DNA of 64,000 bases, taken from Phoenix dactylifera (lineage: Eukaryota > Streptophyta > Magnoliopsida > Arecales > Arecaceae). Of the stretch, positions 31,932-45,200 are shown in pieces; position 1 is the stretch's first letter, and each line of letters starts with the position of its first letter. The position numbers and the translations under genes are program-made. Location: contig NC_052399.1 of the NCBI RefSeq assembly GCF_009389715.1, positions 3,488,938-3,552,937 on the forward strand, given 5' to 3'. The notes below the pieces were generated by a model, which was not told where the DNA came from, searched no databases, and saw only the letters and a program-made list of their open reading frames with translations.

Positions 31932-34850
31932 AACAATTATTCCTCTTAACACATATTCCTTTTAGAAGTAAGTCGGTGAGCCCCACCGACTTTATACAAA
32001 GCTTGTGGTTTAGGAGCCTGTATGTAATTAAAGGTTTATAGAAGGATCTAGATGTAATTTTATTCTTTGCGAGCCCACCTATTGCATCTTTGGCGTGAAC
32101 GAACTTTTGCAACATTGCCCATCAGATCACGCTCCACACGCCTCTCAAAGCATCCTAAATTTGTCTGCGCAAATCCAAAAGAACCAATATGCGATTCAAC
32201 AGTAAATTCGTACGAAGAAAGGTGAATTTTTTTTGCACGAAAAATATAATTCTGTCCCACGTGTAACATGCAAAATACAAACGAAGTAATAAGAAGAGGC
32301 GAACGGTGAGAAACATCTCATCCACAAGTGTAATTTTGTGGATGAAATGTTTTTATACTTTTTGCATGGCATCGTCTTTTGGCTGCAATTTCTATACTTC
32401 GCCGCATGAGTTTGGCTAGAGGGTGATTCCACTACAATGATGCTGTGGATTGACGATCCATTGTCCTGCCACCATCTTTTTGCTCAAAGATAGTGGTAAG
32501 CTTTGTTGGACCTTATAAGCTCATCATTCTTCTTACATATTTTGTGGAGAAGGTGGGTGTATAGATTTTTTAACTTCGCAACCTCCCTTGCTCGGCATTG
32601 GTCCCTGCATTTTTCTATCATTGTACTTGTTTTATTGATTTTTGCCATTTGATTCATTGTACTTCATTCTCAGCTTCTCCACAAAAAAAAAAAAATCTTC
32701 CTTCTCTTCCTTCTGTTTAGAATACCCGCTGCGTGTGCCAACGATTTCTCATCCCTAGATAACTCCGAGTGGAAGAAATAATTTCAAGATAGTTCAATTC
32801 TCTCGTCATTGATCCAAAAGTTCTCCTCTCCTCCTCCCTAAGATTGTTTTGGGGATTGGGTTTGATGTTCCTCTGGCTTCTTCTTGTTGGGTTTTATTGA
32901 TTGAGAGAAATTGAAGGCTCCTGTTGGTTGTAACTTCTAGTGGACATGCATTTGGACTTGACCCTATCCATAACCGTGTGTGGCAATTATCAACAATCAC
33001 AATAAAGTTTTTTTTCTTAAATAATTTTTGGGGATTAGTTACTTGGTTCGAGGTTTCTTCATTCATTTCTCTTGCTTTTAGCCATATGTCTACAATTTCA
33101 TAATGGGCTGATAGTTTTTAGGAAATTTGGTTCTAATTTTTCTCTTTAAGGAATCTCTATAATAGACTAGACGCATATTGTTTTCTCCGCCTTTGCTGAT
33201 TTCAAGATTAAATATATATATAAGAAAATTTCACGCGAATGCTATCTTCAACTTCAATCATCATACGGTATTAACAAATTGCTCGTATTGGGATATTGCG
33301 GCTTGGCAACACTAGAAAACTCTTTTTTTTTTTTTAAACCTTAACAATTCATACAGCAGATAGCTCATATACTTCTAGTATGAATATATTCAAAAAATTC
33401 AAAAGACAAGACATCACGGAGTGCGCTAAGCAACTCTCTTTTTACGACCTATAGGGTATCCCCAGAGTGATCCGCCACATACAAGGCTACCCAATCCACT
33501 AGATAATGCTGGAAAACCTGGAGAAAGCTCTTTAATACAAGTTCACAACAGTTTGGATTATTAGATCTTAATTTTACGGTGTTAAAGTTAAAGCCTGGGT
33601 TCGTAAATCGGGATCTTGGATCTTTTATGTGGGCTGGGATCTCAAAAAAAACAAGGAGGTCTTGGTTAACCATGGCTCGGCCCAATATCAGCTCACATGG
33701 TTCCAGCAAACCCTGCCCAAATTATCGTCAGATTTAGTACCCGTTTGCGGCTATTTAGGCCCCGTCAGAAAAACCTATACTTATCCCATAAGGTTTATTT
33801 TTAGCTAACACTTTAACCTATAATTTAACAAAATGTTAGCCAAATCATTAATTTAAATAGACCCTAAATGCTACATAAGAAAAAATTTATAAAATGATCA
33901 AACTAGCCTTAAGTAATATAATGTCCACGCAAGAAGGAGAAGTTGTTACATGATTACGATAGTTGGTTATAGTAGTTTTGAAAAAATCGAAGCTAGCTAC
34001 TGCATGAAGTATTTCTTCCTTTCTACCTCGGGCACAATAAACTGATAATTTATAAATATGCAGCTATATTAGTATAAAAAATTGTAACTGCGAGCAGTGA
34101 TTTTGTCGAACAGTACTTGGTGTTGTCAACTTTTATTTTCTGTTACAATGGTTGATAACTGTTGATATAGCAGCCATTAACTTAGACTTTAAAGAATAAA
34201 AAGGCAATAATAAACTTTGTATCTGTTAGAAGTCGTGATAACCCCGATGGGAACTGGTACCGTCTGTGGGATGGATGCGACGGGAATGAAATATCAGCTG
34301 AAGCAATGAAAGCTGCCGATGGAAATGTTATTACACCACATTGGTTTTAAGCATCGGGATAAGCTGTTGAACTAAATTTGACTAGAAATGAAGAACCCTG
34401 GTCTATGAGCACCAGTTAGGTACCACGATTCAGTGACACGATTTGATAACACATGGCTCATTCTGAAGAAGATGGTCATTCAGAGTTGGTAACATTAAAT
34501 CGAAAGCGTGATGATGACAAGTATTGGAATTATGTCTGACCAAAGATAGCTAAACCTGAACGCTCCCATTCCGCTTCAACCCAAGTCGTCGGAATTTGCA
34601 CGGAGTCAAGTCATAAACGCGGGATAAAATGGAGCGAGCTCGTAACCTCCTGGTGCCGTTCTCCCTCCCTCCCTCCCAGGGTAATAACGATCTTTTGATC
34701 ACATCTCTGACCCGGCCCATTTTTTATCCTCGAGACAAGCGAGAGGTAAAAAAGCTCGTCAACCATCAAAAGGGGAGAAAGGGTAGATGAAGTGCTTCAA
34801 AACTATTACATCAAGCGCTCTAAAGGAAACAAACGCAGAAAAAAATATAT
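31932..34850. other. Intergenic; no gene recognised
   Basis: AT-rich sequence between the pseudogene promoter and the 3' end of the SPOC/TFIIS gene. Frames at 32806-33066 and 33449-33709 (minus) look like chance or relic frames with no domain. The last part, about 34850-35162, is probably 3' untranslated region. Confidence 0.4.
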
Positions 34851-35162
34851 AAAACAGGCAAGGGTTCATCGTTGCATCTGCAGTCAAGTCGTACATACAT
34901 ATTTCATCATCCTACTTTTAGGAGTTAGCTGTGCATGAAAGAGAATCAACTTACAACCTCACCCAGACTACTCTTAAATCAACCAAATTTCAAGAACAGA
35001 GAACCGGAAAAGAGAAAAAAGGCGGAAAACCTCTAGCATAACCTTATTTGTTACCCTTATAGCCACTGACTAAAAAGGAGAATACAGATCATACAAAAAG
35101 CTTGATTACAAAAAGGGAGGGGAGCATCATTAGACCACTGTGGACAACCACACCAGAGGATG

Positions 35163-36282
35163 CTAAACGCCTCTCCTACTCCTAGGGTTATCTGGCCTCC
35201 ATCCCATCCCATTCTGCACGGCTCCTAAGTTTGGCACGCCATAAAATTGGGCATCGCTGGGAGGGGCACCATAAAGGGGCGGCTGCATCAGGCCATTTAC
35301 AGGCAGATTCACGTCAGCTGGCCCTCTGGCTGACGAAAACCAAGGGTTGGGTTGCTGCCAGGGAGAATGGGCATTTAATACGCCCGGCACCATTCCCATC
35401 TGGGGCTGCAGTGAAGGCTGTGGAGGCATGGGCAGCGGTGCAGCTAACGATACAAGCTGTTGTTGTGGTGGGGTGTAAGGTTGGGGTGGCAGCTGCTGCT
35501 GTGGAACCGAGGCTAGATGCTGATTCATCTGGAAAGACTGCCCAGTTTGCTGTGGATAGACATTCAATTGCGGAGGGGGAGGTAGGGGTGCCTGCACTTG
35601 TGGATGGTTATCTCGGTTGGGGCCGCCACTCTGGAATATCATCCTCATCATCATCATCATCATCATCATCATTCCATGGCTGGATTTCAATCGATGGTTT
35701 CTTTACAATCTCACCCTGCCCATATTTGTACACCAGTTCTCTCATTTGATCCACCGGACGAGCATGCGGCATGTGATGCCGACGGCTCGCAGCCACCCCT
35801 GCAGGTTGAGAAGGAATAGGTTCCGAATCTTTTAAGCTACCATGAACAAAATCAAATTCAGGAAGGTCATCTTCATCCTTAGCATTCCCCGGACCAAAGC
35901 CAGGCGGTACATCATCGAACGAGTCATCATCAGGTGGTGGGGCAGGATTGGTAGGTGTGCCTGAAGGGAGGGATGGGATCGACGATCTAGGGGTAGAGCT
36001 AGAATCAACATTTTGCGGTTTTCTTGAACTAGACTGTTTCTTTGTGCTACTGCGCTTGTGGTGTGAGGACATCCTAGGTGATGCAGTCACATAAGGCCTT
36101 CTCCATACAACCACGCCAATGAGACCATTGACAGTTGACTGAAGGGTCTCTGCGTGCTCTTTTGGAAGGCACCTCCCAAGCATTTCAATAATTCTGGAGT
36201 GGGGAGGGCAGCAGTATAATTCCACCCCCGGGGCAGGCTCAGCAAATCCTACTCTCTCATCTGCAATGTACGACTCGGTGGT
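35163..36282 (-). CDS. SPOC/TFIIS gene exon 5 (last), with an apparent one-base frameshift
   Basis: Acceptor TTGCAG|ACCACC. The frame starting TTESYIADERVGFAEP is open to TAA at 35608-35610, right after DDIPEWRPQPR. Shifting by one base at the CCCC run near 35627 gives 148 further codons of Pro/Gln-rich sequence ending MGWRPDNPRSRRGV before a stop at 35163. With one C removed the exon is 373 codons including the stop. Confidence 0.8.
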
Positions 36283-39200
36283 CTGCAATCAATAATAGGA
36301 AAAAAAAGATCAGAGAAAATGAGAGCTACAAGCTGGAGTTAGATGTAGAGAAGTACAACCTCAGAGAGGCTCGAGCGACCACTCTCAGGAGAACCATCCT
36401 TCCAACAGAACTGGACAATCTGCAAATCATGAACAGATGGTATGAATAGGAACAGCAGTTGCATTTTGACTAAGATCAACAAGTAAATAGAAAAGCATAA
36501 AGCTGGTTTCAGAACACATCTCAGTGACCTCAAGCCAGTCATTACGACTCATCACAATATCCCTCTTACTTTGGTCATGCAATGAAAGATGCTAATAAAG
36601 ACACCCAAGATTTTTTGGAGAAACTCATGGGTGCACCGGCTTTGCATCGTCCCCCTCGCCTGGTCTCTTTTCTTTCCTCCTTCCCCAAAGTTTCTTTTCC
36701 TCATTGAAATCTCTTTATTTTTCTCTGTTGCTGTATTTTTTATAATTTCATGTCATTTTCATATTCGTCCTCATTCTATCCTCCTTGTCATTCTGTATTA
36801 AAAATGAAGGTGAAATCTCTAAAAACTGATACGAGGACCCAAAACCTGATACCTGATCAAGTCTAGAATATGTATTTTATTTAGTCCGCACCATGAACTA
36901 CATCCATTCAGAATTCCCGACCTCCAGTTGTTTCCTTGGTAAATCCCCTAGTTGCTTTTTTAAAGTGATACCTTCATTTCTTTTAACTTAATACCTTCCC
37001 TCTGCCTTCCATTATTTTCTTTCAAATCTAAACCTAAATTTTGAGCCTGATAATTCAAACATATAAATCGAACAATATAATGACCAAGACTGTTTTCTCA
37101 ATCCTACATTTCAAAATCAGACAGTTGAGAGTCATGCCAAAGAAATTTGGAAAAGGAAAGGCAGAAAACACAAATTTGTGACTGCTTTTACTGTTAGTTA
37201 AAACACCATTACAAATCCGAACCCAAGTTTCCCTTTCAGTATCAATGGACATTGATGAAGTCCACCTCAAGATTTTTAAACTCAGTTTTAAAATAGTTTC
37301 ATGATTATGGGTCCATATGACATCAAGAAGCATCAACCATAATTCCTCATTTATGTTCTCTGATCCGATTTTCATTTGCAATTCAAAACAGAAGACATTT
37401 GTGCAACTCTTCACTATCACGATGAATCAAGTTACCATGACAGTTTATTCAACCGTGTCAACGGACTGACAATTCATTTGAATATTTACATTGACTCATG
37501 GATTTCCATGAATATTTACACGGGACCCTAAAGGCTAATGGTATGAGACGTTCTCAAATGTGCAAAGGAGATGCAATCACCATCATGGCTGGCCAACTAA
37601 GACAACAACAAGATGCATTTTTTAAGTGCTGTGGTCCAAGATATTAATATTGTCATCTTTTTTGCCATCATGTTTCCCAGTGTAGTGAATATCATTTTAC
37701 TGCCTTTTTAAACTCTTCATGCATAAATACATTTATCGGTAAATTTTGATGTATGAAGACTACACCATATACTGACAGGCAAAAGGCTATATTCCAAGGA
37801 AAAGTCTAGGAGAATATGTACCATTGGTAGGTTGAGCAACTTGTCAAATAATAAAAACTAACATCCAATTGAAAACATGATTTCAATAAAATATACAAAA
37901 AAAATCAAGGAGTCCTATAAGTATCATGATTCAAGAGAAATCTCTTGCATATACCATTGGTAGGTGAGCAAAACAAAATATACCATTGGAAGCTTGATAA
38001 TGATTTTCAATAAAATATACGAGAAAAAAAATCAAAGAGTCCTATAAGTATCATAATTCAAAAGAAAATCTCTTGGACATAACATGTAAATGGAATTATA
38101 TCACATCAACACGAGAAAATAATAACAACGAATCCATCACATTAAAAAAGTTAGCATTTTAGGTTAACGAAGAAAAAGTCTGACAAAAACTGAGCCAGCA
38201 TGTCTCACAATAGTTTCAGAGAAATTTGATGTTGTGGCATCCATAACAGCTCATCTAAATTAGGTCAATCGAAAACAAATGCAAGACAATAAGCTTGGAT
38301 GATACTCAATTTGATTAGCCTTCAAGTACTGGAAGTTTGAGGTGATGATGACAGCAATCATGAAGATTGCGAGCACAATTTTTGAGCGCAAGTTAGATGA
38401 AGCTAAAAGAAAAAATTACAACTGTGCATCAGCTAGTTCATCTTCTACAGTTTTCACGTCATAGGCATGTTTAGTAGTTTAAATATACAGAAAGGATGCA
38501 GTTAATTAACAGGACCCAAAGACTCCAAGCATGCACTCAAGCTAAGCTATTAAACAAAAACTAATTAGAAAATTTACAATAAATGGGGCTGAAATTACCA
38601 TAACTGCACGGCTTCGAGATAGAGGAAGCTCTTGGAGGAACTTTTCAAAAGCATCCAGTCTAACTCTTCCCTTAATCTCAAGAAGGCTAGGCCACTCCCG
38701 TGTAGATGTTTTCTCACCACTGTAAAGGGGCAGAGCAATAAAAACATTTTAGTGATATCATTCAGACACAGAGAACCATTTTACTGAACCTAGAAAATGT
38801 GGATAAACTCCATCCTTCAACTGATTAGACATGCAGCCACAAACTTAATAGCAGTACACTTCAGTTTTTCCCCTTCAAACACACACATGATGAATCAGAT
38901 GATACAAGAACAACAAAATATTATCAACTATCAGAAAATCACAAAATAACTCAAGCTAACAGAACAGACCTTCAAATTTGACACCAATGATCACAACATT
39001 CCTACATGCAATGACACTGGCAACTTAGTAAACCTGAATTTTTTTTTCTACAGGCAAACTAGTTATCTCAGTTATTGGGCTATAGATGCCAAGCATGGTT
39101 ATCCTACATTAAGAAACCAAACGGGCAGGACAACGAGAGCAAACTAAGGGAAACATTATCTATATCCATTGTTTATCTCAATTATAAAAAATCTCAGCAG

Positions 39201-42200
39201 CCAAGCAGAAATAGGTAACCTTAACCACAAAGAAATATGACTAACTGATCCAAATGCTTTTATAAACCCTCTATAATAAAGATAACAAAACTTCCACAGA
39301 TACTAGAATAAGGGCACGAACTTTTTACAAGTCATTTATCAAATAACAATCTCTTTCATAAATATTAGATCAAACAACAATAAATCCTACTTGCAAAGCA
39401 TTTCTGCTCTCAACCTCATTTTCCCCCTAGTCTGCTTATACTTTTCATGGCAAAAGATAAACACATCATCTCATCTTATAAAAAAGTAAGGGCCAGTTTG
39501 GTATTCCTCTTGTTTTCTGTTTTTGTTTTCATAAATCCAAGAAGAAAAATGAACTAGACTGGATAACATGTATGATGAGACCCTCCTGTTTTTTTTCAAA
39601 TTGTTTGTAAAGTCTTTAATGCTGTTGGAAGCTAAGACTTATTGCTTCTGAAAAGAGTGAAAATAACAGCAAGGGATAACAGAAGTTTTGTGCAAATGCC
39701 ATCTCCAACGTCAACCTCCACATGACATTTCACTATTTTGTTCAGAAACAAAAACACAAAAACAGCAACAATGCCGAACAGGCCTCAAATAGATATGGGT
39801 TTTCAATGAAGACTTGTTGTCAATTTTTTTAAAAGAAATTGATAGATACACAATCAATTTTAGCATACAATGGCATTAAAAAAAAAAAGCAACAACCGTG
39901 CTGTGGGCTCAGAGAAAGGCAATTCACAGCCTAAACAGAATGCATTTGCCCCCACCCTTAACAACAAAAGAAGATAAGCCCAGAAAGCCCCCTTCGAATA
40001 TTCTCCCAATCTTATTTCCGCAAAACCGCATTTAGAATTATTTTAAAACCTAAATTTGTTTCTTTTCAACTGGTCACTGCAACCATACCCCTGAGAAATA
40101 GAAAGAGACTGCACTCTGTACAAGGTCAAGTTCATCGTGATATGGCACCATACGTTGATATATTCATTAAGAATAACAATCAGACAACAGAGCACCGGCT
40201 AAATGGGAATTTTAAATCCAAAACTGCTCTGCATACCCTACATTACCTGCTGAAATTCAGAAAAGGACTTGCTCAAGAAAAGGCTAGGAATAAGCTTCAA
40301 AGGATTGGACCTGGCTGCATAGTCTTCGATAATTGGTCAGCTTGGGAGATGTGAATAATCCAGACCATATGCCTCCAGTACAAAAATCCTTTAATGTTTT
40401 GTTATTGGAATCAGGTAGATGCTCAAAATTCATGCACCAAACATCATCTGAAAGTAAATTCTATTCCCTGTGCCATTCTGCGATAAACCCAAGCCAAAAA
40501 CAATCTACCAGAAGAAAAACAGTACTTATCTTGATAGAGTATGTTGACCAGAACATCAGGTCAAATAATGTTTGGTAACATCATGGCATATCGATAATTG
40601 ATTTTAAGACCCTTCCATATATGGCATCAACAAAAAACCAGTAATAGCAGCTTATTACACCCCCACTTAAACCCCCAACAATAAATTATGAAGAATGAGG
40701 TTATATGGATGTTCCAACTTAGACTCTCCCTACACCAAAGAAGGTTCATCTATAAACAAGCAAAAGGAATAGCCATTTGCACAGATGTCATGCAGTCCCC
40801 CTTCCATCAAATACATCTACCAGAGGCATTTTAGAAGCAATTCAAACAGATATTTACACCCACATCATGGTAAACTTCCTCAAGACAATTATTAAGAATG
40901 AAGAAACTGCTACTTTTGTGGTAAGCATCAATATACTTATACACACTCAAGAACCTGTTCATTAAACAACTGACTTATATAACAGGGCTTTGCTTACCCA
41001 GAATGACATCCACCATTTTCTTTTCTTTCATTTCCATACCAACACCAAATGATGATTATTATATACTTCAAATATTATATTAACATGCATAGTTCTTATA
41101 TTTCTTACACCACATTTCTTAGAGATGACTAGCACTATAGAAGCACCCAGACAACTAGCAGTAAGCGCCCAAAAGCCCTAAGGAATTAAAAAAAGATTAA
41201 AAAATATAAATTACTAATGGAGAAGCAAAAGAATCTAAGATCTAAAACCCTTTCTTCTTCCACCTCCATTTCAAGTGTTGCATTTATTATCTCCACAAAC
41301 ATGCATTCCAGAATCTTCATGTCAACATAGGTAACCAAACTGGTCTACAAAAACTTGCCCAACTCAAACATCAATGCAACATCTCCAGGCCCTCTTAGAG
41401 AACAATTTCCTACATGTCAATTAGGAATGGGAATCCCTTTATTTCCATTAATTGCAATGATATTAAACCACTCATTTGCAATTTAGTATAAGATAGTAAC
41501 AGCAAAATTGACAATAACAAAATCAAAATAAAATTTAGCTTAAAAAAGCAATAATATCATGATTAGAATACACTCGAATCTCACGACACTTGTGGAGGGC
41601 CCACATTTGAGTAAGAAGGTGAAATTTTGGTATTGTCAAATCTGAATGTATTGAGCATTTCTCAAAATATTTTCTCTGTGCCTTAAGATTTGAAATGCCA
41701 ACCACACTATGCTATACCACACACGATCTCATCCTGTTTAGATCCGCATTGGTACAACTGTCTACCAACCATGAGGGCATATTGTTCGGCATACTGTATC
41801 AATATGTGGCCAGTACACCTTTGTACCATAAGATTTGAGACCTTTCTGTGCAAGATTTGCCATCTCGGTACTGAACCGCATACTGGTATCATTCTATTAT
41901 AATGTCGGTGTGCCTGGTACAATGTGGTTTGGCGTACCAAGTGTCAGTACAACCCCCCCCCCCACAATGTACCGTTACAATCTACGCATCGGTACCGACC
42001 GATACAGCAAACCTTGTTCCGTGTTTTAACATATAGCCCAGAATCTTGGCATATGGGCTTTATGGCTGTCAGCCCCCCTAGCTAAGCTAAAAAAAAAACT
42101 TTCATTCATATTCAAGGACGGGGGTACATAGATTTGAACTCGTAGGGCCAACTACCTTGGACTCCTAGCATTTCTACGGTGGCCCTAACAAATGGATGGA

Positions 42201-45200
42201 ACATGGGGAAAAAGAAATGCACTCAAAGTGCAACCAATAAGGACTCATTTGGTTCGCAGGAAAAGAAGAAAAAAAGTGTGATCAACGGAAAAACGAAGAA
42301 AGGCCTCTTGTTTGGTTGGAGTTTTCAAATGAGAGAGATCAGAACGTAGCATTTCCATGGGATTAACATTTCCATGTTTTATGAGAAAGAAAAACCCATG
42401 AGGGATATAGGAAAGCTATTTTCCACCGGTTGGGAATGAAGATGCTTTTTTTTTCAAAACTACCCTTAAGCCATCAAAATCAATAGAAAAGATCTTTCCC
42501 TTTATTAAGAGTATAATAGATATTTCACACAACTTTTCCAAGATAGTAGATAATTGATCAAACATAAGCCATTCTGGAATTGCGACTTTTCCATGGTCAA
42601 CCAAACATGCCAAAATCATTTTCCCAAGCATCATACTCCCAAGAATCAGATTTTCAAAAAAAATATTCCGATGAAGGAAAATTCTTTCCGGGAACCAAAC
42701 GAGTCCTAAAGGGGCTAACAATTATTACTTGATATCTCCTGTAAAATGGGCACAAAATACATTAATTAAACCCCAATTAGAGATATAACTAATCAAGAGC
42801 AACAACTATAGACACAAAATCTTCTATAAATCTGCAGTCAACTAGACACCTAGTATCTTTGTGGATCATAAAGATTGCTCTCAGTACAGAGCATAGATAT
42901 TATAGTTGCCAAGCTTGGAACAGCAATTAACTTCTCGTTTCCTTTCCAATGCTTTGGTGAACATATCCGCTAGTTCATCCTTGAATCTTACAATCTGAGG
43001 GGCCGAAGGAGTTCTCTATCTTCAAACTTTCATGAAGAAAATGATACTGCAATATGTTTGGTTCTCATTAAGAAAAAAGTTGCTGACAATGAGCACTAAT
43101 CAATGATCATCCTAGTGTAGCACTGAGAACCCCTCTAACTACGAATTTCATTTATGCAAGTACAGGTTTCAACAACAAAACTTCAAGCTCGGCCTCAATG
43201 TTAAAGCTACCACACTATCTCACAAATTTACCAACAGAAGTGCAACTTCTAGTGTTAAACCTGTCCACCAGTTTGCATATGATAATTTTGTCTGTATAAT
43301 ATGCTTTGTCCTAGAATTCCATTCACATTTTGGAAAAAAACAAATAGAATAGTACATGAGCATCCAGCACTGAAGTGCCACAGCGGTGAACACAGAGCAT
43401 AGTACATGGTGTTGCGAACCATATTATCCACAGTATCAGCTCATATTGCATAGGGAACCCACATAACATGTACGTGACACACTGGTATAGAAGCAGATAA
43501 CTTGTGCTTGATTTTTCTATATTATCTACTCATTATAAGCCTGTTTGAATGCTGAGAGATCAAACTGGTGCAATGAGATCTCTGCAATTTTATCAGCAGA
43601 ACCTCACAAAGTCAAGCTGAAAGCCAGCAGTTGAGATCAAACCACGACAACAGCTATAATCCCAATAAAATAGGTATAAGCAATGTCTTAAAATGCAGTG
43701 CATGCAGCCACATATATGCTTGCATATGCGCATGTGGTCCCTTGAACACACAGCATTGCCTATATGCAGTTACCTCATGCAGTCATACTGTGTAGGACTG
43801 CAAGATAGTCCACTTAGAACTGTGGCCGCATATGTAGCCCACGAAATATTGTACGGCTATATAGCAAGCTTGCTTGTATTTGAAGGCACATATACAACCC
43901 ATCTTAGGTGGCCCCATGCGAATGAGAAGATTCAAGCTAATGGTTAGGTTTAATGTGGGTTTCAGATAGAGCTGATACAGGTACTAACAATGTTAAATGT
44001 TGATTATGTTACAACTATCACTATTAGATATTTGGCACTAAGTAATTAGCACTAAATGTCTGTAGGTATTGCTATTGACATTGCTATTCATAAAAAAAAT
44101 AATACCACCGATATTGTCATTGACTCATTATTGTATTTAACACGTCATACTTATTTTTTAAATAGTTAAAAAATAGTAACTGCATATGCACCCATACATG
44201 CAAACACCATGCTGTCCCTTGACCGCCTGCAAATCTCGGCCACCTTTTAAAACACTAAGGATAAGATAAATCACCTCCATAAATGAATTAGTTCTCTCTT
44301 AAAATTAGAATTAATTGTCATTGGAGATGCCCCAATTCTTCAAAATGTCACTTTTCCACTATAATTTTAAACCTAAAGCTTATAGCACAAAGATCTTATC
44401 ACACTGACAAGAGCTTCCAACATCCAAGCAGTTAAGCGTATTGTTTAATGCACTTAGATTACTGTCTTGGCTTGTATCTTTACATATTCAATTAAATACA
44501 TCTTTAATTTTTCATGTTGAAAATTGAGTTAACTATTATATTGTTTTGTGACTCTGATCTACGATAACATCCATATAGAAGTTAAGCTTTCTTCAGATAA
44601 TGTACTGCACATACTTGGAGCTTTATTGCCAACAAGCAAAACATGTTTGTGATATCAGGAACTTCATTTGCTTGGATCAGTTAAAACTTGTCTGGTAATT
44701 CAAGACATTTCCAAACTTCACTAGAAGGATGTATTGAGAGAATGAGGGTTTTAATTTGGCACATCTCAGTACATCAAACATGTGTATCCTCTGGCAACTT
44801 ATCTTTTTTCATGCTGACGAAAAGTTCAGAATGATGATGCTTACAATTTGCAAATCCACTCTATTGTTGGGTACTGGAATATGGCAATTGTTAAGTAATT
44901 AGCAATTATGTTGTTTAGTGACTCTAGTCTAAGATAACATACATATATAAGTTAAGCTTCTTCAGATGATGTACTGCACATACTTAGGAGCTTTAATTTC
45001 AACAACCAAAACTTGTTTGTGATATCAGGAACTTCACTTGCTTGGATGGCTCAAAACTTGTCTGGTAATTCAAAACATTTCCAAATTTCATTAGAAGGAT
45101 GTATTGAGAGAAAATGGGGATTTTAAATAGGCAAATCTCAGTACATCAAACATGCATATCATCTGGTAGCTTATCTTTTTCATGCTGACGAAAAGTTCAA

